Shown one piece after another: positions 24,401-32,447 of a stretch of 64,000 nt of DNA. The DNA is from Streptomonospora salina (GTDB lineage Bacteria; Actinomycetota; Actinomycetes; Streptosporangiales; Streptosporangiaceae), in assembly GCF_014204715.1 (NCBI RefSeq), contig NZ_JACHLY010000001.1, forward strand, positions 1 to 64,000, given 5' to 3'. The notes below the pieces were generated by a model. The model worked only from the letters and a program-made list of their open reading frames with translations. It made no database searches and had not been told where the DNA came from. The stretch's first letter is position 1, and each line of letters starts with the position of its first letter. A program made the translations under genes and the position numbers.

Positions 24401-25048
24401 GCCCTGCAGGATGGGCAGGAAGTCGGCGACGCGGTGGGTGTGCACGCCGCGGTCGCCGGTGATGAGGTGCATGTGCTCCCCGCGGCCGGCGTCGGTGCGT
24501 TCCAGCGCTGCGGCGTAGGCGGTCAGTTGGAGGATCGCCGAGGGGCCGGGGTTGCGGGCGAGTTTGGTGTCCCAGGGCTCGTAGCGCGGCACGGTGCCGG
24601 GGCGGCGGGCGCCGGTGGCCGGGTCTACGGCGGTGGAGATCAGGAAGTCGGCTCGGCCGTGGAAGGCGGTTCCGGGGGCGAAGGCGTCGTAGAAGCAGGC
24701 CTGGTAGACGACGGGGGCGCCGGCGCGCATGGCTTCGGCGGTGGTCTCGGCGGCGGCGCGCAGGGCGGCGTCGGTGGGCGCGGGGTCGGCGACGGTGACG
24801 ACGCCGTCGCCGAAGAGGCCGCGCAGGCGGTCGAGTTCGGCCTGTTCGTGGGCGGCGCCCTGCTGGGCGACGAGCGGGTCGAGGTCGGCGGGGGCGGGCG
24901 CGCCGGGCACCTCGGCGGCCGCGGCGATGCGCAGCGTACTGCGATGCTCGCATTCCATGGCGTCGACGAGGTCGGTCGGCGACACGACCCGGGCGTGCTC
25001 GGTTCGGAACACCCGCCGCTCCCTTCCCGCTGCCTGGTCTTCGCGCAT
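21413..25048 (-). CDS. TM0106-family RecB-like nuclease fused to SF1 helicase
   Basis: 1211 residues, the usual size of this fused family. The N-terminus is a RecB-type nuclease: GRADFLI near residue 131, DTKLA near 159 and QLTAYA near 176. Cysteines in MECEHRS (near 34) and CDGCGYSDLC (near 247) are placed to hold an iron-sulfur cluster, as in AddB. A middle RNase H-like block starts at DVFFDMEGYPYY. The C-terminal helicase has Walker A GPPGAGKT (near 825), Walker B IIDEAGQ, LLGDPQQLPQV, TVDRFQGQEAP and RNRLNVALSRAQ. It probably processes DNA (or R-loops) in repair or defence. It stands alone, with no Cas or AddA/RecC partner nearby. Confidence 0.88.
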   Translation of the reverse strand: MREDQAAGRERRVFRTEHARVVSPTDLVDAMECEHRSTLRIAAAAEVPGAPAPADLDPLVAQQGAAHEQAELDRLRGLFGDGVVTVADPAPTDAALRAAAETTAEAMRAGAPVVYQACFYDAFAPGTAFHGRADFLISTAVDPATGARRPGTVPRYEPWDTKLARNPGPSAILQLTAYAAALERTDAGRGEHMHLITGDRGVHTHRVADFLPILQGVRERLLERLSHPPALPDPLWGAPRPSCDGCGYSDLCATGRARARHLSLVAGMRTDQARRLDDAGIATIDALAGAADDDRPAAMPRHSFARLREQAALQVRQDATRSAEDPQGTVIAEVHSAEGLAALPPPSPGDVFFDMEGYPYYDGADGRGLEYLFGAVTRARPGADGPAGAAESEEFHAFWAHDRAQEKRAFAAFVDFVCERIDADPGAHVYHYASYEADRLKLLAAAFGTREADVDELLRHRRLVDLYTTVKKSLRVSQRSYSIKYLEPLYLPRHRSGDVTTAASSIDAYADYLGAVQSGEADRADKIARGIADYNRDDCASTADLRDWLENLRTEHGITARPSGQSELVAEDADERAAERRRLRDEQEARLRALTDPLTEGVAEDPAQRGPDQRARALLAALVGYYRREENPSWWDYFRRVSAPVEELEADNECLVPLRARLGGWEEPTGRRKLARRDVELRADPARPHPFTAGDSVRLLYAGAPGQEADTVNAAVETASPERLTLVETSAPGETYARAPSAVLPGAPVRSAPKDEALWSVAAAAVEELPGLPRTAGIDVLLRRPPRTRDGAGLDDPADHGGDTVAAAVAAAERLDSSYLAVQGPPGAGKTYLAARLITRLVASGRTVGVCSTSHKAVENVLTAALHAARGSPPLPCAKRPPAKKPAADAPWDQPKSPKDLAAWRTDHTGGHLVGGTAWNMANEAMTADPLDVLIIDEAGQFALADTLAVSAAARNLVLLGDPQQLPQVVQGSHSEGAAASALEHLAGGAEVIDPELGYFLDQTRRMHPAVCAPVSQLSYRGMLHAHPSAAERAMSGVPAGLYRYETDHSGRATHSPEEVEAVVSIASDLVGRTFHEPGAVVDREITGSDILVVAPYNLQVRALRRALDASGPAGVRVGTVDRFQGQEAPVVICSMTVSSAADAARGLDFVLSRNRLNVALSRAQTVAALVYSPQLGASSPRSVAELRVLAGFAGLRADAAPWPASGHPHP

Positions 25049-25263
25049 TCTGCCACGTCGCGGCGGCCGCGCGCGGACGGTCGGCCGCGGCGGGGCGCGG
25101 GGCAGGGGTGCGGTTTCCGTCAGGCCCGGGACCGCCGGGGCGCGGTCACCTGACTTCCCGGAGGATGCCCCGGCCTTCAGGCCGGGGAGGAAATGCGGGC
25201 AGGCAACCGGCGCTTCTCCCGGTTCGACGCAGGAATGTCTCTGCCTCGTGTCATCTTCGCTCC

Positions 25264-26254
25264 ATGCGGACGGCGTACAAGTGCCGGGCCTACCCGGACC
25301 CTGAGCAGGCGGCCCAGTTGGGTCGCACGTTCGGCTGTGTGCGCCTGGTGTGGAACAGGACCCTCGCTGAACGGCGCCATGCCTACCGTGAGCGGGGCGA
25401 GAACACCTCCTACGCCCGGACCGACGCAGCGCTGACCGGGTGGAAGAAGACCGCGGAGCCGGGGTTCCTGTCCGAGGTGTCCTCGGTGCCGCTGCAGCAG
25501 GTGCTGGGCCACCAGCACACCGCGTTTTCGAACTTCTTCGCCGGACGCGCCGCCTACCCCCGGTTCAAGAGCAGGAACGGCAAGCAGTCGGCGCACGACA
25601 CCCGCAGCGCGTTCCGCATGCGCGACGGCCGGCTGTTCCTGGCCAAGCAGCAGGCGCCGCTGGCGTTCGTGCGGTCCTTCGACGAGACCGATCCGGCCGC
25701 GCTCGACCCCACGACGGTGGTCGTCTCCCGCGAGCCGGACGGGCGCTGGTACGTGGCCTTCGCCGTGGAGGCCGAGGACCCGCAACCCGCCCCGAGGCCG
25801 GTTCCGAGGTCGGCATCGACCTCGGGGTGACGGACCTCGCCGTGGTGTCCACCGGTGAGAGGATCGCCAACCCCCGCCACCTGGAGCGCAAAGCCCGCAA
25901 CCTCAAGCGCTACCGGCGGCGCATGGCCCGCACGACCCCGGGCTCGGCCAACCGGAACACAGCGAAGAAGAAGGCCGCCGCCGCCCACCGCAAAGTCCGC
26001 CACGCCCGCACCGACTCCCTGCACAGAACCACCACACGGCTGGTGCGCGAACACGACGTGATCGCGATCGAGGACCTGAACGTGCGCGCGATCGGGACCT
26101 CAACGCGGCGAAGAACATCCGTGCGGCTGGTCGAGTCGCAGCCCGGGAGAGACCCCCGGGCGAGGCCTGGGGAGCCGATGTGAGACGGCACGGGTCCGCC
26201 CGTCCGCGGTCGGCGACGAAGCAGGAAACCGCTGCCGTGAGGCGGTCCGCGTAA
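25264..26254 (+). pseudogene. TnpB RNA-guided nuclease gene, frameshifted with internal deletion
   Basis: The ATG at 25264 begins MRTAYKCRAYPDPEQAAQLG, a classic TnpB start, and runs through NFFAGRAAYPRFKSR to a stop at 25830. The frame continues one register away from about 25790 as VGIDLGVTDLAVVSTGERIA (RuvC-I Asp) to HDVIAIEDLNVRAIG (RuvC-II Glu). At about 26094 the sequence jumps, with another frame change, to RDLNAAKNIRAAGRVAARE (RuvC-III region) and ends at TAA 26252-26254. The zinc finger and preceding helices are deleted. The reading frame is dead twice over. Confidence 0.82.
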
Positions 26255-26284
26255 GCGGGATCGTCCCCCGTCGGGGACGGTCGG

Positions 26285-26317
26285 AATCCCCCTCCTTCAG
26301 GCGGGGGAGGAAGTCAA
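26285..26317 (+). ncRNA. Right-end hairpin / 3' end of probable omega RNA
   Basis: This hairpin plus the upstream conserved GAAGCAGGAAACC region correspond to the TnpB guide-RNA scaffold, with the guide lying immediately 3' of TCAA (here the end of rlpA). Whether it is still transcribed is unknown, since the nuclease gene is dead. Confidence 0.4.
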
Positions 26318-26964
26318 TCCACGACCTGCCACTGGACGTCGGTGACGCCGGCCGATGCCGAGGCGATCTGCTCGAAGGAGGCGGTGGACAGGTCCAGGCA
26401 GCGCCCGGCGACGAAGGGGCCGCGGTCGTTGATGCGCACGGTGACCGACGCGCCGTCGGCCGGGTTGGTGACCTCGACCATGGTGCCCATCGGCAGGCTC
26501 TTGTGCGCGGCGGTCATGGCTGCGGGGTCGAACCGCTCGCCGCTGGCGGTGGGCTGGGGCTCGCTGTACATGGAGGCCTCGCACGATCCGCCCCGGCCGG
26601 TGGCGCTCAGGTCCGATCCGCCGGAGCCGTCGTCGGGCTCGGGGTCGGTCTTCTCCTGGCGGGCGGTGCCGCTGACGGACTGTACGGCCGACTCCAGCGC
26701 CTGCCGGCGGTCGTGGCGGGCCTGGTCGTCGGTGCGGTCCTGGCCGGCGTCGGAGGGGGTGGGTCGGGCGTCGGCGGTTTCGGCGGGGGGCGGGGCGGTC
26801 TGCGCGGCGGCCGCACCGGGGCCTGAGGCGAGGGTGTCGACGGTGGCGGCGCCGGCCGTCCCGGCGGCGACGAGGGCGGCGCCGGTCGCGGTGACGACGA
26901 GGAGGGAACGCTTCTCTCGGAGGCGCTCGCGCAGGGAGGTGCGAGCGGTCTGGCGGTTGCCCAC
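26314..26964 (-). CDS. RlpA-like secreted protein with double-psi beta-barrel
   Basis: With the start at GTG 26964 the protein has 216 residues. A basic N-terminus and a hydrophobic segment (KRSLLVVTATGAALVAAGTAGA) form a signal peptide or anchor, then a Pro/Ala/Asp-rich linker, then the RlpA barrel: EASMYSEPQPTASGERFDP, TAAHKSLPMGTMVEVTN, VRINDRGPFVAGRCLDLS. The catalytic-type Asp and His are present, so it may cleave naked glycan strands, but many actinobacterial homologues are uncharacterised. A longer form from ATG 27138 also has a leaderless-type -10 (27145-27150). The stop codon lies in the TCAA end of the adjacent insertion. Confidence 0.75.
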   Translation of the reverse strand: MGNRQTARTSLRERLREKRSLLVVTATGAALVAAGTAGAATVDTLASGPGAAAAQTAPPPAETADARPTPSDAGQDRTDDQARHDRRQALESAVQSVSGTARQEKTDPEPDDGSGGSDLSATGRGGSCEASMYSEPQPTASGERFDPAAMTAAHKSLPMGTMVEVTNPADGASVTVRINDRGPFVAGRCLDLSTASFEQIASASAGVTDVQWQVVD

Positions 26965-27391
26965 GGCGGTACGTCCTTCGAACGGGGACTGCGGACAGCC
27001 GCGCCGGCGGCCGCGGGGCGGGGCGGGACGCTCGTGCGCGGCGGCGCCACCCGAGCCCGGGGGAGGTGGCGGCGGCTTCGGTGCCGGGGGCGGGTATCCG
27101 CGGAGGCGGTCACCGAGTGCCGAAAGGGGATTATTCATCACGGGACGGTAACGCGTCCAGTGAGTGACGGTTTGCGGGAGCTTCACCGGGGCGGATTCGC
27201 CGCATGGCGTCCGGGCCCGCCCGGCGTGCGAACCGTATCCGGTCCGTCCGCGGTCCCCCGGGGTTCGTCACTGCCCCCGAACCGACTGTACCCGTGCGCA
27301 CCGCTCGCATGTACCCGGGTCGGCCGGCTCGTCCCGGCGCCCCCGACCGCACCCGCCGGCGGGTGGGGCACACCGGCGCGCCGCGGCGGGT
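26965..27391. other. Gap upstream of rlpA
   Basis: No independent gene is seen. Part of it may encode an N-terminal extension of RlpA (to ATG 27138), which would be Pro-rich. On the minus strand TACCGT (27145-27150) ends six bases before that ATG. Nothing else is recognised between 27151 and the end of cbiX. Confidence 0.4.
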
Positions 27392-28081
27392 TCAGACCGC
27401 GGCCGGCACCGCGGCGCGGCGGTAGCGTGCGGCGACGGCGGCGACGACCCCGGCGTCGGGGCACAGCGGGCCCGCCACGGCGTCGGCGCCGGCCTCGGCC
27501 AGGCGCTGGTGGAACAGGCCGGGCGCCAGCAGCCACGACGCCAGCGCCACCCGCCGGTGCCCGCGCGAGCGCAACCGGCGCACCGACTCGGCGACCGTGG
27601 GTTCGGCCGTGGCGACGTAGCCCTCCTCGACCGGCGCTTGGAGACGGTCCGCCAGCCGCTGGGCGGCGTCGGCGACCTGGGCGCGCGCGTCGGGGTCGGA
27701 GGAGCCCGCCGCGGCCAGCACCACCGCCTCGCCCGTGCGCCGGCCGGCCTGGCCCAACCGGCGCACGGCCGCCTCCAGCAGGCGCTCGTCGCCGCCCAGC
27801 GCGCCGGTGACCACGGCGTCGCCGCGTCCGGCTCGCTCCAGCTGGTCGGGGATGTCGACACGCACGTGGTAGCCGGCCGCCAGAAAGGCGGGCACCACCA
27901 CGACGGGGCCGTCGATGCCGGCGGCGACCTCGCCGACGTCGGGGGTGAGTACGTCGGCGAAGCCCAGCCGCACCGGGGCCTGCGACGCCTCGGCGACGGC
28001 GCGGGCCAGGCGGCGGGCCTCGGCGGTGCCGCGCGGGTCGCGGGTGCCGTGCACGGCCAGCAGCAGGGTCGGGACGTCCAT
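27392..28081 (-). CDS. CbiX-type sirohydrochlorin chelatase
   Basis: About 229 residues with two class-II chelatase halves. The first has TLLLAVHGTRDPRG with the metal-binding His, and VVVVPAFLAAGYHVRVDIP with the second His pair. The second half has VVLAAAGSSDPDA and VALASWLLAPGLFHQRL. It inserts iron (or cobalt) into sirohydrochlorin. As last gene of the nitrate block, it would complete the siroheme cofactor of NirB. The start overlaps the hemD stop as ATGATG; the second ATG (28081) is better spaced from GAGGAG than the first (28084). Confidence 0.85.
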   Translation of the reverse strand: MDVPTLLLAVHGTRDPRGTAEARRLARAVAEASQAPVRLGFADVLTPDVGEVAAGIDGPVVVVPAFLAAGYHVRVDIPDQLERAGRGDAVVTGALGGDERLLEAAVRRLGQAGRRTGEAVVLAAAGSSDPDARAQVADAAQRLADRLQAPVEEGYVATAEPTVAESVRRLRSRGHRRVALASWLLAPGLFHQRLAEAGADAVAGPLCPDAGVVAAVAARYRRAAVPAAV

Positions 28082-29271
28082 CATGCTCCTCGGGGCGCGC
28101 AGTCACCGCCGTCCAGCGCGAGCCGGTAGCCGCGCTTGACCACGGTCTGGATGATGCGGGAGTCGCCCAGCGCGCTGCGCAGCCGGGCCACGGCGGTCTC
28201 TACGGCGTGGGCGTCGCCCTCGCCGCCCAGCGAGGCCAGCAGGTCGGCGCGGTCGCGCACTTGGCCGGGACGGCGGGCGAGCTCGCGCAGCATCCGCATC
28301 AGCGCGGGTGAGACCGGGCGGACCACGCCGTCGACGAGGACGGCGTGGCCGCGCAGCCGCAGGCGGTGCCCGGCCACCGGCAGGGTGGGGAAACGCTCGG
28401 GCAGCTCTTCGGCGAGGCGTTTGACCATGGCGCCCATGCGGGCGCGCTCGGGCCAGACGGTGGGGATGTCCTCGGCCATGAGCGGGCGCGCGGTGACCGG
28501 TCCCACGCACATGGCCAAGGTGTGCTCGCGCAGCTGCTCGGTCAGCGCGCGGTCGGCACCCAGGCGCCGGGCGCGCGCCAGCATCGAGGCGGCCGCGGGA
28601 GCGCTGGTGAAGGTGGCGGCGTCGACGCCGCCGGCGGCCACGTCCTCGATCAGCCGGTCCAGCGGCGCGGTGTCCTCGGGTTCGGTCCAGCGGTAGACGG
28701 GGACCTCCACGACGTCGGCCCCGGCCATGCGCAGGGCGGCGCAGAAGTCGGGCAGCGGGTCTCCGTGCAGCTGCACGGCCACGCGCAGCCCGTCGACCCC
28801 GTGTTCGAGCAGGTAGTCCAGCACTTCGGCCGAGGACTCCGAAGGCGGCGACCACTCCTCCCTCAGGCCTGCGGCGCGGATGGCGCCTGTGGCCTTGGGG
28901 CCGCGGGCCAGCATGCGCGAGGAGGCCATGGCGCGCACCAGCTCCTCGGCGCATCCCCAGGTGTCGCAGGCCTCCACCCATCCGCGGAAGCCGATTCCGG
29001 TGGTGGCCACGACGACGTCGGCGGGGCGGCGGGTCAGCTCGCGCGAGGCCGAGGCCAGGCGCTGGTCGTCGCTGAGCGGGACGATGCGCAGCGCCGGAGC
29101 GCTGGCGACCTCGGCGCCCTTGCGGCGCAGCAGCGCGGCCAGCTCGTCGGCGCGGCGGGCGGCGGTCACGGCGACGGTGAAGCCGGCCAGCGGCGCCACG
29201 GTGGCGGCGTCGTCGGGGCCGTCGTCGGGTGCCGGGCGGGCGGCGGGTGCGGTCGGCGGGGTGGGTGTCAT
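28081..29271 (-). CDS. hemD: Uroporphyrinogen-III synthase fused to winged-helix domain
   Basis: 396 residues. The N-terminal 270 are a HemD fold (GFTVAVTAARRADELAALL, RGPKATGAIRAAGL, ATFTSAPAAASML), which closes hydroxymethylbilane to uroporphyrinogen III. The C-terminal 100 residues are an OmpR/PhoB-like winged helix (RPVSPALMRMLRELARRPGQ, DAHAVETAVARLRSAL, VVKRGYRLAL), without a receiver domain. This fusion is known next to nir genes in mycobacteria and other actinobacteria, and the domain may regulate the cluster. It overlaps nirD by four bases (ATGA) and cbiX by one. Confidence 0.88.
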   Translation of the reverse strand: MTPTPPTAPAARPAPDDGPDDAATVAPLAGFTVAVTAARRADELAALLRRKGAEVASAPALRIVPLSDDQRLASASRELTRRPADVVVATTGIGFRGWVEACDTWGCAEELVRAMASSRMLARGPKATGAIRAAGLREEWSPPSESSAEVLDYLLEHGVDGLRVAVQLHGDPLPDFCAALRMAGADVVEVPVYRWTEPEDTAPLDRLIEDVAAGGVDAATFTSAPAAASMLARARRLGADRALTEQLREHTLAMCVGPVTARPLMAEDIPTVWPERARMGAMVKRLAEELPERFPTLPVAGHRLRLRGHAVLVDGVVRPVSPALMRMLRELARRPGQVRDRADLLASLGGEGDAHAVETAVARLRSALGDSRIIQTVVKRGYRLALDGGDCAPRGA

Positions 29272-29702
29272 GTGGTGGTGCCCTCGTCCGGTCGGGTGCA
29301 GACGTGGACCACGCCGTCGCGCAGCTCCACGGCGTAGGTGGACAACCCCACCTCGGGCTCGTCCAAGCACCGGCCGGTGCGCAGCGAGAACACCTGCTTG
29401 AGCATGGGCGAGGCGACGGTGGGCTCGCCGGCCCGGTCGCCGACGATGCCGCGGGACATCACCGCCGCACCGCTGAAGGGATCGATGTTGCCCACCGCAT
29501 AGAGCACGTCGTCGTGCGTGCGGAAGACGGCTACCTGTCCCCCGTCAGGCAATAGGACGGCAACGCCGCGTTCGGCACCGAGTTTATCCGAGCCGCAGGC
29601 GGCGACCCGCAGTCGGTCGGGGTCGGCGGGCTCGCGGGCGGGCTCGTGGCGCGCAGCGCCCCCGGTCGGGGCGGTGGCGGGCTCGCGGGCGGGCAGGCTC
29701 AT
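29268..29702 (-). CDS. nirD: Assimilatory nitrite reductase small subunit
   Basis: 144 residues with a Rieske-like NirD fold (VAVLLPDGGQVAVFRTHDDVLYAVGNIDPFSGAAVMSRGI and MLKQVFSLRTGRCLDEPE). As in other NirD proteins the Cys/His iron-sulfur ligands are not conserved. It pairs with NirB for NADH-dependent reduction of nitrite to ammonium. The first 40 residues are a low-complexity extension (PAREPATAP, GGAARHEPA) that is nearly identical to the NirB C-terminal tail and is encoded by a direct repeat. The ATG at 29702 is 68 bp from the nirB stop. Confidence 0.88.
   Translation of the reverse strand: MSLPAREPATAPTGGAARHEPAREPADPDRLRVAACGSDKLGAERGVAVLLPDGGQVAVFRTHDDVLYAVGNIDPFSGAAVMSRGIVGDRAGEPTVASPMLKQVFSLRTGRCLDEPEVGLSTYAVELRDGVVHVCTRPDEGTTT
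29637..29694 (-). repeat. 58-bp direct repeat, copy in nirD
   Basis: It is identical to 29786-29843 except for one base. It encodes the N-terminal tail of NirD. Confidence 0.85.
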
Positions 29703-29770
29703 CGGCGTCGCACCTCCAGGTGGGCTCGTGCCCGCGGCGCACCGCGGGCCTGGCGTTTCGGCAGGACCGC

Positions 29771-32365
29771 TCAGACCGGGGTTCCGGCGGGCTCGTGGCG
29801 CGCAGCGCCCCCGCTCGGGGCGGTGGCGGGCTCGCGGGCGGGCGGCTCGGGCATACCCAGGGCGACGGGGCCGGTGGGGACCGGCTGGTCGCGCTCGATG
29901 TCGAAGGCGATGGTGGGGTCGGGGGCGTCGGGCGCGTTGGCGAAGGACACGAAGCGCTCCAGCTTTTCGGGGTCCTCCAGCACACCGCGCCACTCGTCGG
30001 CGTAGCCGGCGGTGTGGCGCTGCATGTCCTGCTCCAGCTCGGCGGCGATGCCCAGGCTGTCTTCGACGACGACCGCGCGCAGGTGGCCCAGGCCGCCGTC
30101 GAGCTGCTCGATCCAGGCGGAGGTGCGCTGCAGCCGGTCGGCGGTACGGATGTAGAACATCAGGTACCGGTCGATGTAGCGCACGAGGGTCTCGTCGTCG
30201 AGGTCGGCGGCCAGCAGTTCGGCGTGGCGTGGGGTGAAGCCGCCGTTGCCGCCGACGTAGAGGTTCCAGCCGGTGTCGGTGGCGATGATGCCGAAGTCTT
30301 TGCTGCGGGCTTCGGCGCATTCGCGTGCGCATCCCGACACCGCAGATTTGAGCTTGTGGGGCGAGCGCAGGCCGCGGTAGCGCATTTCCAGGCGGATGGC
30401 CATGCCCACCGAATCCTGGACGCCGTAGCGGCACCAGGTGCTTCCCACGCACGACTTGACCGTGCGCAGCGCCTTTCCGTAGGCGTGTCCGGACTCGAAT
30501 CCGGCTTCGACCAGCCGGGCCCACACCGCCGGCAGCTGCTCGACGCGGGCGCCGAGCAGGTCGATGCGCTGGGCGCCGGTGATCTTGGTGTAGAGGCCGA
30601 ACTCGCGGGCGACCTCGCCGATGACGACGAGCTTGTCGGGCGTGATCTCACCGCCGGGCACGCGCGGCACCACCGAGTAGGTTCCGTTGCGCTGGAGGTT
30701 GGCCAGGAAGTGGTCGTTGGTGTCCTGCAGCGCGGCCTGCTCGCCGTCGAGGATGTGGCCGCCGCCCAGGGAGGCCAGCACCGAGGCCACGGCGGGCTTG
30801 CAGATGTCGCAGCCGCGACCGGTGCCGTGGCGGTCGATGAGCTCGGAGAACGTGGACACGCCGGTGGCGGTGATGATCTCGACGAGCTCGGCGCGGGAGT
30901 ACTCGAAGTGCTCGCACAGGGCGCTGGACTGCTCGATGCCGGAGTCGGCGAGCAGGTTCTTGAGCATCGGAACGCAGGAGCCGCAGCTGGTGCCGGCCTT
31001 GGTGCAGGCCTTGAGGGCGGGGATGTCGGTCTCGCCCTCGGCGATGGCGGTGGTGATGGCGCCCTTGGTCACAGCGTTGCAGGAGCAGACCTGGGCGTCG
31101 TCGGGCAGGGCGGCCACGCCGACGCCGCCGCCGGAGCCGCCCCGGTCGCCGGCGATGAGATCGAGGGGGTCGCCGGGCAGCTCGCGCCCCACCAGGGGCC
31201 GCAGGCCCGCGTAGGCCGAGGCGTCGCCGACCAGGACGCCGCCCAGCAGGGTGGTGGCGTCGTCGGAGACGACGAGCTTGGCGTAGGTGCCGCCGGGCGC
31301 GTCGTTGACGACGACCTCCAGGGCGCCTTCGGTGGCGCCTTGGGCGTCGCCGAAGCTGGCCACGTCCACGCCCAGCAGCTTGAGCTTGGTGGCGGTGTCG
31401 CCGCCGGTGAAGGCGGCGTCGCCGCCGGCGAGGTTGTCGGCGGCGACCTCGGCCATGGCGTTTCCGGGCGCGACCAGGCCGTAGACGGTGCCCTCGGCGC
31501 TGGCGCACTCGCCCACGGCGTAGATGCGGGGGTCGCTGGTACGGCAGGCGGCGTCGATCGCGGCGCCGCCGCGGGGGCCGATCTCCAGGCCCGCGGAGCG
31601 GGCGAGTTCGTCGCGGGGGCGCACACCCACGGAGAAGACGACGATGCCGGCGTCGACGATCCGGCGGTCGGGCCCCTCCTCGCCGAGCAGCACGCGCAGG
31701 CCGGCGCCGTCGGGGGCGGGTTCGATACCGGCCAGAGCGGCGCCGGTGTGGCAGACCACTCCGGTGTCGTCGACGAGCCGGCCCAGGACCGCTCCCCCGC
31801 CTTCGTCGACCTGTCGGGGCATCAGCCACGGCGCCATCTCCACCACGTGGGCCTGCATACCCAGCAGCGTGAGGGCGTTGGCGGCCTCCAGGCCGAGCAG
31901 GCCGCCGCCGACGACCACGCCGGCGGTGTCGCCGCGGCCGGTGGCGGCTGCGGCGGTGGCGGTGATTCCTTCGAGGTCGTCGATGGTGCGGTAGACGTGG
32001 CAGCCGGGCAGGTCGCGGCCGGACACCGGTGGCACGAACGCCGAGGATCCGGTGGCCAGGACGAGTTCGTCGTAGGCCAGGATCCGGCCGGCGGAGGTGG
32101 TGACGGTGCGGGCGCCGCGGTCGAGGGCGGCGGCGGACTCGCCCAGCAGCACCTGCACGCCGGGGCGTTCAGCCAGGTCGGGCAGCCGCAGCTCCTCTTC
32201 TCCGGAGCCGTCGAAGTAGGAGGACAGGGCGACACGGTCGTAGGCGGGGCGCGGTTCCTCACCGAGGACGGTGATCTGCCAGGGTGTGTCGGTGTCGCGG
32301 CTGAGGACGGCCTCGACGAGGCGGTGTCCGACCATGCCGTTTCCGATGACCACGAGCTGTCTCAT
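29771..32365 (-). CDS. nirB: Assimilatory nitrite reductase, large subunit
   Basis: 864 residues. The order is an FAD/NAD oxidoreductase (LVVIGNGMVGHRLVEAVL at the start; VVVGGGLLGLEAANALTLLG), a BFD-type [2Fe-2S] domain (CSCNAVTKGAI and CTKAGTSCGSC), a second cysteine cluster (GRGCDICKP), then the sulfite/nitrite reductase ferredoxin-like half. The siroheme/[4Fe-4S] ligands are SCVGSTWC and SGCAREC. Electrons pass from NAD(P)H through FAD and clusters to siroheme. The start ATG 32365 has GGAGAAG 9 bp upstream. The final 25 residues are an extension shared with NirD. A 255-bp leader holds a GlnR-like box. Confidence 0.94.
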   Translation of the reverse strand: MRQLVVIGNGMVGHRLVEAVLSRDTDTPWQITVLGEEPRPAYDRVALSSYFDGSGEEELRLPDLAERPGVQVLLGESAAALDRGARTVTTSAGRILAYDELVLATGSSAFVPPVSGRDLPGCHVYRTIDDLEGITATAAAATGRGDTAGVVVGGGLLGLEAANALTLLGMQAHVVEMAPWLMPRQVDEGGGAVLGRLVDDTGVVCHTGAALAGIEPAPDGAGLRVLLGEEGPDRRIVDAGIVVFSVGVRPRDELARSAGLEIGPRGGAAIDAACRTSDPRIYAVGECASAEGTVYGLVAPGNAMAEVAADNLAGGDAAFTGGDTATKLKLLGVDVASFGDAQGATEGALEVVVNDAPGGTYAKLVVSDDATTLLGGVLVGDASAYAGLRPLVGRELPGDPLDLIAGDRGGSGGGVGVAALPDDAQVCSCNAVTKGAITTAIAEGETDIPALKACTKAGTSCGSCVPMLKNLLADSGIEQSSALCEHFEYSRAELVEIITATGVSTFSELIDRHGTGRGCDICKPAVASVLASLGGGHILDGEQAALQDTNDHFLANLQRNGTYSVVPRVPGGEITPDKLVVIGEVAREFGLYTKITGAQRIDLLGARVEQLPAVWARLVEAGFESGHAYGKALRTVKSCVGSTWCRYGVQDSVGMAIRLEMRYRGLRSPHKLKSAVSGCARECAEARSKDFGIIATDTGWNLYVGGNGGFTPRHAELLAADLDDETLVRYIDRYLMFYIRTADRLQRTSAWIEQLDGGLGHLRAVVVEDSLGIAAELEQDMQRHTAGYADEWRGVLEDPEKLERFVSFANAPDAPDPTIAFDIERDQPVPTGPVALGMPEPPAREPATAPSGGAARHEPAGTPV
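29786..29843 (-). repeat. 58-bp direct repeat, copy in nirB
   Basis: Partner of 29637-29694 at an offset of 149 bp. It encodes the C-terminal tail of NirB in the same register as NirD reads its copy. Confidence 0.85.
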
Positions 32366-32447
32366 GCCGGGTTCTTCTCCTCGCTGGTGGGCGGGGCGCC
32401 GAGCGCCGGCGGCCGCTGCTCTGTGCCTTTCAGGCAACCCGGAGCGT

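Larger units (their letters stand above)
25151..26317 (+). mobile_element. IS200/IS605-type (TnpB-only) insertion, decayed
   Basis: A left-end hairpin at 25168-25187 (CCCCGGCC-TTCA-GGCCGGGG) precedes a broken tnpB. The right end has a CCCCC/GGGGG hairpin at 26288-26307, then GGAGGAAGTCAA ending in TCAA at 26314-26317. No tnpA (HUH transposase) is present, as in the IS1341 group. The right end abuts rlpA and supplies its stop codon. Confidence 0.65.

Noticed and set aside
20277-24953. A 1558-codon minus-strand frame
   Set aside because: Only its last 163 codons (from GTG 20768) look like a protein. The rest is Arg/Pro-rich out-of-frame reading of the nuclease/helicase gene.
29637-29843. The NirB/NirD repeat as a mobile element or recombination site
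   Set aside because: There are only two tandem-oriented copies in coding DNA with no ends or enzyme; simple duplication explains it better.
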